Origin: Merluccius polli
Lineage: Eukaryota > Chordata > Actinopteri > Gadiformes > Merlucciidae
Direction: 5' to 3'
NCBI GenBank assembly: GCA_030340625.1
Contig: JAOPHQ010004295.1
Coordinates: forward strand, 1-64,000
DNA length: 64,000 nucleotides
Positions 33,434 to 43,604 of the stretch are shown here, one piece after another; the stretch's first letter is position 1, and the number at the start of each line of letters is the position of its first letter. Both the position numbers and the translations under genes were made by a program. The notes under the pieces were generated by a model. The model saw nothing but the letters and a program-made list of their open reading frames with translations. It had not been told where the DNA came from and did no database searches.

Positions 33434-34080
33434 CAGCTGCTTCTAATTTGCAGGAAAGCTTAGGCTTCTTCAGCTGTATTTCCTTTCAAAAGACATTGGT
33501 GCAGAGAACAATACAAAATACATATAAAAACATCAAACATCATGATTAATGTTATGTACTGAAATTCAAATAATTCCAGCCTTGAATTGTAAAATGTTTC
33601 GCTAAATGTATGGTTTGATAAAAAGAATAATATATTTATTCTGAAGAAACGTGAAGCAATTAGCCATCCATGTTTTGGAACAATAAGTCATGTAAGGCTT
33701 TGTTGATTAAAATGGTAAATGGATTTGGTTTAGGAAGGCGTACAATTTCGCACAATTTGTCTATAAATTATATGTCATGGTATTTAATCTATTAACAAAA
33801 AGTCTACTTAAGTACCAGTACTACTACTACAGTGAAGTACATTTCTTATATCATGTATTAAAAAAAACTTTTTTAAAGAGTTAAAATAATAAAATAATAA
33901 AATCAATAAAATAAAACATGTAAATACACTGTGTGCAAGCAGTTTTATTTTACTTAAAGTTAAATGTTAATAAAAACATACTGTAATTTGCTGTTGTATG
34001 GGTTAATCATTTTATTTCTTACTTGCATGAATGCATGGTGCAATGTTAAGCCCCGCCCCTTCACCATAAACTCCACCCCC
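33433..34080. other. Intron sequence, no gene recognised
   Basis: AT-rich unique sequence adjoining the camkmt exon. Confidence 0.6.
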
Positions 34081-34084
34081 TCAC

Positions 34085-34216
34085 CTTGAGATGGACATCC
34101 CAGACCTGAGAGTCGTACTGCTGGTGCTGGGAGACACAGAGGCCCGCCTCCTGGGCCAGCTGGCAGAACACACCCAGTGTGTCCCTGCGCCGTGGGGCGA
34201 ACACCAGCGCCCTGCC
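34085..34216 (-). CDS. camkmt: camkmt internal exon
   Basis: This 132-bp exon (44 codons, phase 0 at both ends) follows acceptor catgcag and ends at donor AAG|gtgagg. It reads GRALVFAPRRRDTLGVF, then FCQLAQEAGLCV, then HQQYDSQVWDVHLK. Vertebrate CAMKMT has GKAMVFAPRRGNTLNQF and HENYDEHISNFHSK here. This is the late strand and helix region of the methyltransferase domain. In the transcript the acceptor is preceded, about 30 bases upstream, by roughly 90 bases of CA repeat (plus-strand GT, 34248-34338). Confidence 0.95.
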
Positions 34217-34243
34217 CTGCATGGGGATAGGAGGACACTCAGA

Positions 34244-34247
<4 letters not shown>

Positions 34248-34338
<91 letters not shown>
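34248..34338. repeat. (GT)n upstream of camkmt exon acceptor
   Basis: About 90 bases of GT; in the camkmt transcript this is a CA repeat about 30 bases before the exon at 34085-34216. Confidence 0.96.
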
Positions 34339-34341
<3 letters not shown>

Positions 34342-34559
34342 GGGCGGGGGTGGTCCAACCCACCTTTGTCAGAAACAACAAATTAGTTCCATTAGGTGGG
34401 ACAATTAATTGCTTTGTTAATTGTTTAATCAGCTTAGCAAATGATTAAACATTTGGTAAGCTTGTTGTGCCGGTGACAGGCTGATGGCCGACACTCAAAT
34501 CATATTAGCCCCTAAATTATCTCTGCTGGATTAACGTGAGACACAGAGAGCGGCACAGC

Positions 34560-34614
34560 AGTAGGGTGGTAGAGAGAGGTAGAGAGAGAAAGAGAGAGAG
34601 AGTGAGAGGTCGGC

Positions 34615-34694
<80 letters not shown>
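34560..34694. repeat. GA, (CAGA)n and GA tract
   Basis: About 13 CAGA units at 34613-34664, flanked by GA runs, within the 657-bp camkmt intron. Confidence 0.95.
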
Positions 34695-34697
<3 letters not shown>

Positions 34698-34873
34698 AGG
34701 AGATCAGAGAAATGCATTCAAGTCGCTTATAATAAGCATTAAAGCATTACATGATATTAATCCTAAAGCACTAATGTGTATATGTGGGGGCAGGGCAGGG
34801 ACTAATTATAGCAAAGAGGATGTAGGGTGTGGGGCCAGGAAGACACACATACAGAAGATACACACACACTTAC

Positions 34874-34937
34874 GTTAGGTCGCATTAATCTTCTAATGGC
34901 ATCAACCAGGCTGGCCCTGTACTGGTCCAGAAACAAA
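34874..34937 (-). CDS. camkmt: camkmt internal exon
   Basis: This 64-bp exon follows a TAG acceptor and ends at a consensus donor (gtaagt). Its first base completes the Cys codon opened in the exon at 56117-56191. It then reads LFLDQYRASLVDAI and RRLMRPN, against CLFLDQYRASLVDAI in vertebrate CAMKMT, an almost perfect match over the first 14 residues. It ends in phase 0. The intron on its 5' side is 21179 bp and holds the LINE and the second DIRS-like element. The intron on its 3' side is only 657 bp. The donor is followed in the transcript by a short GU repeat. Confidence 0.94.
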
Positions 34938-34941
34938 CTAG

Positions 34942-35620
34942 ATAGAGATGGAGACAGAGACAGAGAGAGACAGACACAGTCACAGACAGACAGAGAGACA
35001 AGAGAGAGACAGAGTTAAATTAGTGAAGTGAGAATGCATTCCTATGATTGCAGTGTAACGGAACTGAACACAAATATTACGTGGCGAAAAAGCGGCAGAA
35101 TTTTTTTCGGGAACAAGGTTGATTTTTCCGAGCTTTTGCACGGCAAATAAAGGCATCAACCAGACATAATGAGTAGTAACTCGGCTATCAGGATAGTGAG
35201 TAGTTTATGTAGTTTATAAAAATAATAATGAATATGTCCGGACCCGGCTGTGGTAGAGCTTCAGCTGCTGTATGAAGCATGTACCTTCTCTTTCTCTATC
35301 TTGTAAATAGGATGTACACAAGATCTCCTCTTCTTTTGTCATTTTTTCTGAAGAATGAGCTGGCACGAATCTAGTGTTGCAACTGTTGCAAATTCGCATC
35401 GCTCCCGGTATGAATAGTTTTAATGCATAATATTCCCAGCCAAGTTTTTAGCATTTTCGTGTCGTCTATTCGTCATGCCCCGGTGTATAAAGGTTTTTAT
35501 TGGTCAGGGTTTCCCACAAAAAAAGTTTAGTGGAGGGGGAAATGCTTCAGTGAAAGAGGCAAGCAGTAGCGTGGGCTGTACCCTAAAATTTGAAGTCGAC
35601 TCAAATTCTCTCAGTAAAAC
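34942..35620. other. Intron sequence, no gene recognised
   Basis: GACA/GAGA-rich near the exon, then unique sequence. Confidence 0.55.
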
Positions 35621-35623
35621 ATT

Positions 35624-36374
35624 GGGCCTCATTCACCAATATCTTCTTAAGAATCTTCTTAGATTCTTTCTTAAGTCCTTCTTAAGAAGATTTCTAAGAA
35701 GACCCTACGTCAGATTCATCATCGTGTTCTTAAGCCGCTGAATTGTTCGCAGCTGTGTTCTTAGCCATCTCCTCGTAAACTGAGCGCGCATGCAAAATGA
35801 GTCTAATTAACATAGGATTAGCATAGGTAACCGCCCATTAATGCCCATAAAAGGGCCCATAAAAGGGACTGTAGGGCCGTGTACAGGGCCTCTGAAAAAA
35901 GATCTACGTGGTCCTGAAAGATTTGTTCCCTCCGTAGGGCACGATCCCCAATCTCCTGTAGCAGCAATATACAGTATATGCCATTGTTTTGTAGGCCGTG
36001 GATGGAGAAATGCCACCTATAAATAGGGTGGGATCGGCATGGTTTCCAATGTACTTGATTCATGTTAAAATGATTAATGAAATGATTAATTAAAATGAAA
36101 AAAAAATAAATTGAATAAATAAATACATCAATATGACAGAAATTTCACTGTAATGTATTTTATTAAACTTAACAAAAGAAGACAACACAACCATGCCAAC
36201 ATGTCGGCACTGAAATGTGCTTAAGAGTACTACTGAGTGTTCATAGGATTTGTTCTTACCTAAGAAAAATCCTGGATAAGAAAAAAATTCATGAATGCCA
36301 CAATCTTCGTAAAATCTTCGTAAGTAGGACTTAAGAACAAATTTGTTCTTAAGAACGGTTCGTGAATGAGGCCC
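35624..36374. mobile_element. Non-autonomous DNA transposon with GGGCCTCATTCAC ends (751 bp)
   Basis: The inverted ends are GGGCCTCATTCAC and GTGAATGAGGCCC. ATT flanks both sides (35621-35623, 36375-36377). CTTAAGAA motifs are repeated next to both ends. No transposase. A 3-bp duplication would fit a Harbinger-like superfamily. Confidence 0.72.
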
Positions 36375-36747
36375 ATTGTGATTTTAAAAAAAAACAACTT
36401 GCATTTTATAATAGCCAAATCAAACAGGTTATAGAGGCTGCTGAAGGCAAAAGTGTTGAGGAGAGTTGGAAAGAGAGCAAGACGGCAAGGTTTTGAAAAT
36501 AAACACCCCCAAAAAATGCTCCCTCCCTCCCCAAGTTTCTCTGCAATTCAGAAGTGTTGCGTTCACGCACCTGTGTTGGCGCTTAGTTATATGTGTGTGG
36601 CAGGGTTGCTCCTGGCCACACGCCACCTAAGTGGCTTTCCTTGGGGCCCTCCAACACAGGACACGGGTAGATGTTGTTCAATAGTTTATTGGAGCGCAGA
36701 TGGTAGTTGCTGAGCTGGTGTTCAAGCTGCCATGACAGTGGCTCCTC

Positions 36748-36892
36748 CTGGAGTGTGTGTGTTGATGGCTGGTTTATCCTGGGTGCCATGATTGCTCATG
36801 CACCCCAGGTGTGCAGCCCCAACCAGCCAGAGTCCAATCAGTCTGACTCAGGCCAGGTAAGGCTGTAAACCAGCCATCAACAACACACACTC
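36748..36892. repeat. Inverted repeat with 27-bp arms
   Basis: GGAGTGTGTGTGTTGATGGC and its continuation TGGTTTA pair with TAAACCAGCCATCAACAACA and CACACTCC, one base differing in length. The spacer is about 90 bases. Confidence 0.6.
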
Positions 36893-37339
36893 CACATACA
36901 CCCTCCACAATGTGATTGACAGGCAAGATGGATTCCCCGAACCAATCAGGGAAGAGATGCCGTGATTGGTCAGAAATTAGGCGGGAGGGGTCTAATAGCT
37001 AAATTGTCTCATACAGCACAGTCTATTCTTACATACCTGACAGATGACTATTCAATTTTTAACAAATTACACTCAAATGACAGCTCTTAGATTATATAGG
37101 TAGGCTATATATCTTGCCTACAGCACTTTCTGAAAGGCCTACATCAAATGCATTAGGCTTACATAGGCTATTAACCATGGGTAAGAGAAACTATTATTAT
37201 TGTTATATTATATGTTGGATCTAGGGGAGGGCCGGGCAAATGCTCTGCAATGGTTAACAAAAAACAAAAAAACTCTCTAAACCGAGCTGTACATGTTTAC
37301 TCTATTTCAGTCAGGACCACTTTTGTCAAAATAATCTTT

Positions 37340-37396
37340 TATTCTAAAGCAGAATATTACGTTTGCAGAATATTACATTTGCAGAATATTACATTT
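37340..37396. repeat. Short tandem repeat GCAGAATATTAC
   Basis: Three copies of GCAGAATATTACRTTT, period about 17, directly before the duplicated hairpins. Confidence 0.7.
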
Positions 37397-37430
37397 GGCG
37401 GTATGGCTCTGTTCTGGGACCTCCTTGTCC

Positions 37431-37504
37431 TTCCACGTGCCTACGTGGAAAGCCTTAAGGCAGGGAGAGCACTCCTCCCTGCCCTTCCATGTGCCTACAT
37501 GGAA
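37431..37504. repeat. Duplicated hairpin with compensatory change
   Basis: TTCCACGTGCCTACGTGGAA (37431-37450) and TTCCATGTGCCTACATGGAA (37485-37504), 54 bases apart. The C-G pair of the first stem is a T-A pair in the second. Confidence 0.7.
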
Positions 37505-38206
37505 AGGTTTAAGACAAGGAGAGCGGCAGCAGAGACCCCCAGGGTACAGAACAGAGCAAGCATCAATGACAATCAGAAAATAACATTGATTAATTAGATA
37601 CAACATAAAAAGGAGGAGCTGGGGTGGAGGTGGGTTGCAAAGCTAGCAGAGAAAGCAGCGAAGATTGGCAGGCTGAAGCAGCTTAAATAAGGCGCCAAAA
37701 ATGATGTTGCCAATGGGTGTTTGAGGGGGAGTCAGCTGAGCTGTCAGCTGACTGTGTATGGTATCCATTAGGAAGCTAGGGGAATCAGCTGATGTATGTC
37801 TATGATAATACTACATATTTGAAGCGCTTCTGCATACGCAACGTAAACCTAAAAGCGGCAACTATGCCTATGATTATGACTACTGTGATATCTGTACTGA
37901 GCTGGGCCTGACTTCGTGGCCTGCCTGAACTAATGCTATGCTCAATTCATGCTCAGTAATTTGTGGTCCTAAGCGGGAACCAATGGGATGGTCCAAGACT
38001 AGCGGTGTTAAATGAAAACTGAAACACTTTAAAGCAAAAAGAGAGGCGATTCCCGGTCAGCTGCCAGCAGATAATACCGCTAGACCCGTGGTGACTTAGA
38101 CCGATGAGTCTTGCCTTTCGCTCCTCACTTCTCTGAGATAGCTTTATTGTGGGGCGCTTATTGCGGACGTTGTGTGCTTTAAGGACAATCAGAAAACACA
38201 AAAAAC

Positions 38207-39180
38207 ATGAATCACAACAGGCAGAGTTCAGTTGGCAGCGTTCAGCTGAAGGCCACTGTCCTGAAACACACCCCCCCGCCGAGAGTTCTCTTCAGTTATC
38301 CCGAAATCCTCCACTCCATACAACATGCTGGTCATCATAAATCAAAGAAGAAAAGACGTGGATCCAGAGGAGGGATTCGGAACCGGCTTAAAAGGAGAGG
38401 CAGCCGACTCCCTCTGCCTACAATCACCTTATCCAACGTGCGTTCCCTACGGAATAAGATGACTGAATTCCGTGAACTTATCAGGACTGACAGGGATTTT
38501 AAAAATGCCAACCTGATCTGTCTGATGGAGACCTGGACCACGGAGGATATAAACAACATTAACCTGGAGGGATATTCACTCATCCGATATGACAGAGACC
38601 CCAAACGAGCAGAGAAATGCATCGGCAGCGGACTGTGTATGTTTATAAACACCAGATGGGCGACAAACTTCACGGTACGTGAAACTGACTGCTGCACTCA
38701 CTACGAGATCATGACTGTCTCTATTCGTCCATACTATCTGCCTCGGGAGTTTGGACAAATTACGGTCATTCTGGTATATGTGCCTGGCCCAAACTTTACA
38801 CTAGCTGCCGAGCACATAGCTGCGTTACAACAAGGCGCAGCATAACTCCGCCGATGATCCAATCTTTTTACTGGGTGATTTTAACAAATGTATTGTGTCC
38901 ATCCATCTGCCTAACTTGGAGCAGTATGTGACCTGTCCGACGAGAATGGACAAGATCTTAGACCAGTGCTTTGGAAACATAGAGGGCGCCTATGTGTCCA
39001 TATACTGCCCACCTCTGGGACGGTCGGATCATAACGTCATCCACCTCTTGCCCAAATACCGGCAGAAACTAAAAAGGGAGAAACCTGTTGTCAAGCACAT
39101 TCAGACCTGGATGAAGGACTCAATTGAAGAGTTGAGGGGCTGTTTTGAGGCCACTGAATGGGACTTATTTTTCAGCGGCC
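38207..39180 (+). pseudogene. LINE ORF2 endonuclease domain (frameshifted)
   Basis: After a basic N-terminal stretch (KKKRRGSRGG, NRLKRRGSRLPLP), the APE endonuclease begins with TLSNVRSLRNKMTEF. LICLMETWTTED holds the catalytic Glu (ETW). GSGLCMFINTRW and PYYLPREFGQITVILVYVP follow. A frameshift near 38845 precedes GDFN (38874-38885), and the last part (38895 onward) includes GRSDHNVIHLL with the catalytic SDH motif. The enzyme would nick target DNA to prime reverse transcription. It is broken by the frameshift and by the insertion starting at 39183. Confidence 0.87.
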
Positions 39181-39437
39181 GGGGGGGGTATTCCAGAAAG
39201 CAGGTTCAACGAACTCCGAGACTATCCCTGAACTCTGAGTTGACTTACTCTGAGATGGGAAACTCTGAGTATCCGGTTCCAGAACAGCGGATCTGAGTTA
39301 GTTCAATCAACTCTGAGTATGTTAACCTTGAGTTACGCGCGTGCACAACCACTATAAAAAAGCCATCATCAATGGAGCCCCGATACCACGAGTCACCATG
39401 ACAACCGAGAAAAAAAAGATCAACATATTTCAGTGCG

Positions 39438-39561
39438 ATGGAGTTGGAGGTCCTTATGCTGGCCTACTGCGAGTAGGACCACATATTTCGCCGCAAATGC
39501 AACACAGCTGCAACAGCGAAGGAGAGATAGACGGGAGAACATTGCTGCCCGAGTCAACGCG
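39438..39561 (+). pseudogene. Myb-like DNA-binding domain relic of Harbinger
   Basis: Reading from ATG at 39438 gives MELEVLMLAYCE, a stop, DHIFRRKCNTAATAKER, another stop, then in a shifted frame ENIAARVNA. This pattern (IFRRK-NTAA-AKER, then IAARVNA) is the start of the Myb/SANT-like protein encoded by Harbinger elements in fish. It is followed by a GTAAGT-like donor at 39561. At least two stops and a frameshift make it a relic. The solo LTR inserted 17 bases after it. Confidence 0.75.
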
Positions 39562-39577
39562 TAAGTTTAAATGTACT

Positions 39578-40485
39578 TGTCATGTTTTGCTTATGTTTGC
39601 ACAAGGGGAGTTTTTGGTGTGTGTGTTTTCCCCTTTGTTGTGTGTTGCCACTGGTGGGCCTTTTCTTCTCCACAGGATTTGGTTGTGGGCAGGTGCGGGG
39701 CGTGGCTTTGGAACTCGCAATCACGAGACACACCTGTTCCCAATTGGGACTCCTTTATAAGGCTGGTGCAAACGTCCCTCCAGCGCCAGAGTATTCCGTC
39801 ACACACGGTACTGTTGCGAATTAATAACATGTATCATCAGGCTGTAAAATATCTGCACATAGCCAGGAGTAGAAATAAATATACAAGTTGTAGTAACTGC
39901 ACCTCAACACATGATGGCGCCAAACGATATACTGGAGGCGGCGCTTAACGCCAGCCATTGTGCGTCATGGAGGCCACGCCTCCTGCCCAGGGGCACCCGG
40001 CGGAAGCATCCGGTTAGAATCAGAACACCCCAGGCAGAGCATCGAGACAGATGCAAAGCGAGGGGGCTCTCCACGCGGCGTGACTTTTACATTACCTCTC
40101 CATTGTTACGTAGGTTAGAAATAACTTAAACCTAAACAAATAAAGTGAGTTATAAGCGTTTCCTGTTGTCGGCAGCCTTCTTCCCCGGGACACAAACCCC
40201 ACAGTACCAGTGTCTCGCCCTAGCATTCCTAGTCGCATTCTGTTTTGGCTTTCTTTCGTGATTTTCCGTTGGATTCATACCTTGTTCTACCCTCTTCCCC
40301 AGACCTCGATCTCTCCTCGTTATCCCGGAGTCTCCAGCAATCCACCTACCTTGCCTACCCGCTCCTGCTTCAACCTTCATCGCGTTTGTTTTTGTTATTG
40401 TGGTTTTACAATAAAACCGTGTTCTACCAACCCACCCTTTGTCTCCTGCGTCTGGGATCCAGAAACCATATGGCATAACCTAACA
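39578..40485 (+). mobile_element. Solo LTR or LTR-only element (908 bp)
   Basis: Starts TGTCATG and ends CCTAACA. GTACT is duplicated at 39573-39577 and 40486-40490. TTTATAA at about 39754 and AATAAA at 40410-40415 fit promoter and poly(A) signals of an LTR. The length is large for a solo LTR, so some internal or foreign sequence (about 39840-40140) may be included. Confidence 0.7.
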
Positions 40486-40660
40486 GTACTATTCCATTGA
40501 CGTAACATTTAACTGTAAGATTGTAGCATAGCCTATAGTTATGAATATAAGTAGGAGTTAAATCTGATTTTCATTTAGGTGCATATTTTGCTAGGCTATG
40601 ATTGCACCTCACTTTGATTTTAATTTTATGTTTTTAAATTGACTTAGGCTATTAAACAAA

Positions 40661-41004
40661 GAAGAAGATTAACTTTATTAATCCCACATTGGGGAAATTC
40701 GTTTATCACTCAACTTTTTTACACACACACACATAGGCCTGAAATACATGCACACACACAAATACAGACAGGCCTACAGACATGCAAGGAGAAATGGTAG
40801 AGTGATAGGCTGCCACGTAGCGGCGCCAGGGAGCAGTTAGGGGTTCGGTGCCTTGCTCAAGGGCAACCCGGCAGCGCCCAGGAGGTGAACTGGCACCTCT
40901 CCAGCCACCAGTCCATGCTCAATACTGTGGTCCGTGCTGGACTTGAACCGGCGACCCTCCGGTTCCCAAACCAAGTCCTCTATGGACTGAGCTACTGCCG
41001 ACCC
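40661..41004 (-). mobile_element. tRNA-derived SINE
   Basis: On the minus strand the head reads GGGTCGGCAGTAGCTCAGTC with an A-box-like TAGCTCAGTCCA (plus 40983-40994) and a B box GGTTCAAGTCC (plus 40939-40949). A central segment with CCTTGAGCAAGGCACC follows, as in V-type fish SINEs, then a tail GGGATTAATAAAG and TTC repeats. It is not a tRNA gene: no cloverleaf can be completed. The family name is not assigned. Confidence 0.8.
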
Positions 41005-41257
41005 AAAGTAAATATTAATTCAGTGGCTACTTCAAATAGTTATTTAACCCCCTAACAAAATGTTTTTCAACGTCCTCTCACTTAATACTCCACTTAGTAG
41101 ATTAACACTTACAAATACAAACAGCCTACATTTATATTTTATACCTATCGAAATCATTTAAAATGTGACGCTGTAGCCTACACCAACACTCATTAAAATA
41201 CTAATTAAAAACAAACATTGAGTTCTGCTCAGCCAACAGAAAGAAGGCAGAGGCCCG

Positions 41258-41261
<4 letters not shown>

Positions 41262-41320
<59 letters not shown>
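41262..41320. repeat. (CT)n microsatellite
   Basis: 59 bases of CT inside the Harbinger-type element. Confidence 0.95.
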
Positions 41321-41321
<1 letters not shown>

Positions 41322-41570
41322 CCGTCGGTCTGGGGGGGCTTTGCTCTGATGTGAGTGCTTCCTCGTGTGGGAGGAGACAGGTAGAAACTCTGGGTTTCTT
41401 AGAGTAAACCTGCCAGCGAGCAGGTTATGTTCACAAAGTAAGTTATGGCAGTAACAGACCAAGAGTTTAAGTTACCTCGCTTTCTGGAACGGATAACTCA
41501 GAGTTTCCCTCATCTGAGGGTTAACAAACTCAGAGTTTTCACATAACCCGCTTTCTGGAATACCCCCCAG

Positions 41571-42290
41571 GTCTCCTGTAACAATCCTGAACTGTTAAAT
41601 GATACCATCACCAGTTATCTTAATTTCTGTGCTGATAATATTGTTGATACAAAGGAGGTTAGGATTTACCCTAACAACAAGCCCTGGGTCAATAACAGTT
41701 TTAAACATATTCTTAATCAAAAGAAAATAGCATTCAAGGAGGGTGATCGGCAAAATGTGAAAGATCTAGAGAAAGAACTAACTAAAGTGCATGACCAGGA
41801 AGGCAAAAATGGACTATAAGGAGAGAGTTGAGGAGGAACTGAGGAATGGGAATGCAAGGGATGCTTGGAGGGGGCTGAACACAATGATGGGAAGAGAACA
41901 AAGAGCATCCCCCCCTCAGTGTGATGACCCTGTCAAACTGGCAAATGAGTTGAACGTTTTTTATTCCAGATTTGACAAATACAACTTCAGTGATGAATGT
42001 GACTCTGTATGTGCAGGGATGACACCTGTCCCTGTCATATTGAAGGAACAGGATGTAGTCACAATTTTCCAGCAGGCCAAACCTCACAAAGCCCCTGGGC
42101 CAGAAGGGCTCAAGGGAAGGGTCCTGAAAGAATGTGCCATCCAGTTAGGACTGTTCCAGATGTTCCTCAACCTCAGTTTTGTCCCCCAAGCCTGGAAAAT
42201 GGCAACCATTATCCCGGTGCCCAAAACTGCTCATGCAAAGTCACTAAACGATTTTAGACCAATTGCCCTCACTCTCTATTAAGCAAATGC
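41571..42290 (+). pseudogene. LINE ORF2 linker and RT fingers (frameshifted)
   Basis: Sequence resumes with NNPELLNDTITSYLNFC and YPNNKPWVNN, the linker between endonuclease and RT. A frameshift near 41810 moves to the frame 41791-42282, which carries KPHKAPGPEGLKGRVLKECA, FVPQAWKMATIIPVPK and LNDFRPIAL, the conserved RT motifs 0 to 2. It ends in a stop soon after, at a position where the next RT segment continues in a different frame (42291). Confidence 0.88.
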
Positions 42291-43422
42291 ATGGAGCGTC
42301 TAGTGAGCAGGGAACTCACAATGCAAACAGCAAAGCTCATGGACCCCATGCAATTCGCATATAGAGCCAGTCGAGGTGTGGAAGATGCCACTCTTACTCT
42401 TTTGGATAAAATATTCTGTCACTTAAATAACCCAACTAAAACTTCTGTTTGTGTACTTTTTATGGATTTCTCCTCCGCGTTTAATACGGTCCAGCCCCAT
42501 CTTCTCCTGAGACGCTTATGTGACCTGAACGTCAGCAGCAACCTAATTGTGTGGATTAGGGAGTTTTTGAGAGAAAGACCCCAACGTGTGTGTGTTAATA
42601 AAATCCTCTCTGACTGTCTTGACTTGAACACCGGCATTCCACAGGGGTGTGTGTTATCACCTCTCCTATTCTCCCTGTACACAAATGAGTTGCAACGTAA
42701 CAGCAAAGACTTCTTTCTTATTAAGTATGCCGATGACATGGCCCTGGTTGCTGGCCGGCAGGATCCTTGCTGTCCCTCCTACTCCCAACACATCGACCAA
42801 ATTACCACCTGGTTCGAGGATAGCTTCCTTGACCTTAATGTTAGTAAAACTAAGGAGATGTGTTTGGGAGAGAGGACAGGAGCAGAGGGCACGGGGTCCA
42901 TCTTCAGGCCTGTTAGCATGAGAGGGAAGGGTGTGGTGCAGGTCACTGAGTTTAAATATCTTGGCACAACGATCAATAATAACCTCACTTTCCAGGAAAA
43001 TGCAGATAACAGCTATAAAAAAAGCAAGACAGCGACTCCATCTTCCCAGGCAATTGAAGAGCTTTAATGCCAGTAAACAAACTCTGGCCATGGTGTACCG
43101 TTCACTCACTGAGAGTGTTCTCACTTTTAACAGTATCTCTTGGTATGGGAACCTCTCAGTTAGATACAAGAACAAGCTGACCCAGGTAGTTAACCAGGCC
43201 AGTAAGATAATAGGGGTCAAGCAAATGCAGCTTCAGGAAATATACAACCGTTCCATAACTAAAAAAGCCATCCAGATTTACAATGACACCTCCCACCCTC
43301 TCAACCCCGCATTTGTTTTGATGCCGTCAGGAAGGAGGCTCAGAGTTCCCTTAGCTAAAAAAGCAGGGTATAAGAAGTCGTTTGTGCCATCTGCAGTGGA
43401 CACTGAACCAGAGTATCTTTAA
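42291..43422 (+). pseudogene. LINE ORF2 RT palm, thumb and C-terminus
   Basis: 42291-43067 contains MQFAYRASRGVEDATLTLL, then FMDFSSAFNTVQPHLL with the first catalytic Asp, GIPQGCVLSPLLFSLY, and the catalytic box KYADDMALV (42723-42749). EFKYLGTTINNNLTF is the thumb motif. A frameshift near 43000 leads to 42931-43422, ending with LTFNSISWYGNLS, IIGVKQMQLQEIY and LMPSGRRLRVPLAKKA, the usual C-terminal zone. The catalytic residues are intact but the gene is broken by at least two frameshifts. Confidence 0.9.
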
Positions 43423-43572
43423 GTGAACCCTGTTGCTGCTGTATGATACCGTATCTATTCTTTGTATTGTGCTTATTTATTGATTGTATTTATTGTCTGT
43501 TTTATGTGCTGGCTGACTGTCAAGATGCCAAAGGCAAATTTCCACTGTGTTTTAAATCATTGGACAATAAAG

Positions 43573-43604
43573 TCTTCTTATCTTATCTTATCTTATCTTA
43601 TCTA
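43573..43604 (+). repeat. LINE 3' tail, (CTTAT)n
   Basis: About six tandem copies of a 5-base CTTAT unit follow GGACAATAAAGTCTT. LINEs of this group end in short tandem repeats rather than poly(A). Confidence 0.8.

Larger units (their letters stand above)
36378..38149. other. Intron sequence with inverted repeats only
   Basis: Holds the inverted repeat at 36748-36892 and the hairpins at 37431-37504. No coding evidence. Confidence 0.5.
39183..41568. mobile_element. Harbinger-type DNA transposon remnant inside the LINE
   Basis: The inverted ends are GGGGGGTATTCCAGAAAGC (39183) and GCTTTCTGGAATACCCCCC (to 41568). ACTCTGAGT-like motifs recur near both ends. A Myb-like domain relic at 39438-39561 points to the PIF/Harbinger superfamily. 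A target duplication is not evident. LINE endonuclease sequence stops at its left edge and LINE sequence resumes at its right edge, so it inserted into the LINE. It contains a solo LTR, a SINE and a 59-base CT tract (41262-41320). Confidence 0.78.
38150..43604 (+). mobile_element. L2/CR1-type LINE, split by a 2.4-kb insertion
   Basis: An APE-type endonuclease and an RT with YADD in one orientation, ending in a short tandem tail, identify a non-LTR retrotransposon of the L2/CR1 group. The endonuclease part (38207-39180) and the RT part (41571-43422) are separated by the element at 39183-41568. The 3' end is marked by GGACAATAAAG and (CTTAT)n at 43573-43604. The 5' limit is uncertain. It lies antisense to camkmt in the 21-kb intron. 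Family assignment within L2/CR1/Rex1 is not certain. Confidence 0.85.

Noticed and set aside
34091..34448. Plus-strand frames over the camkmt exon (34091-34339 and 34179-34448)
   Set aside because: They are antisense shadows of the exon running into a GT repeat.
40925..41004. tRNA gene on the minus strand
   Set aside because: A- and B-box-like sequences are present but no complete cloverleaf, and it continues into a SINE body and tail.
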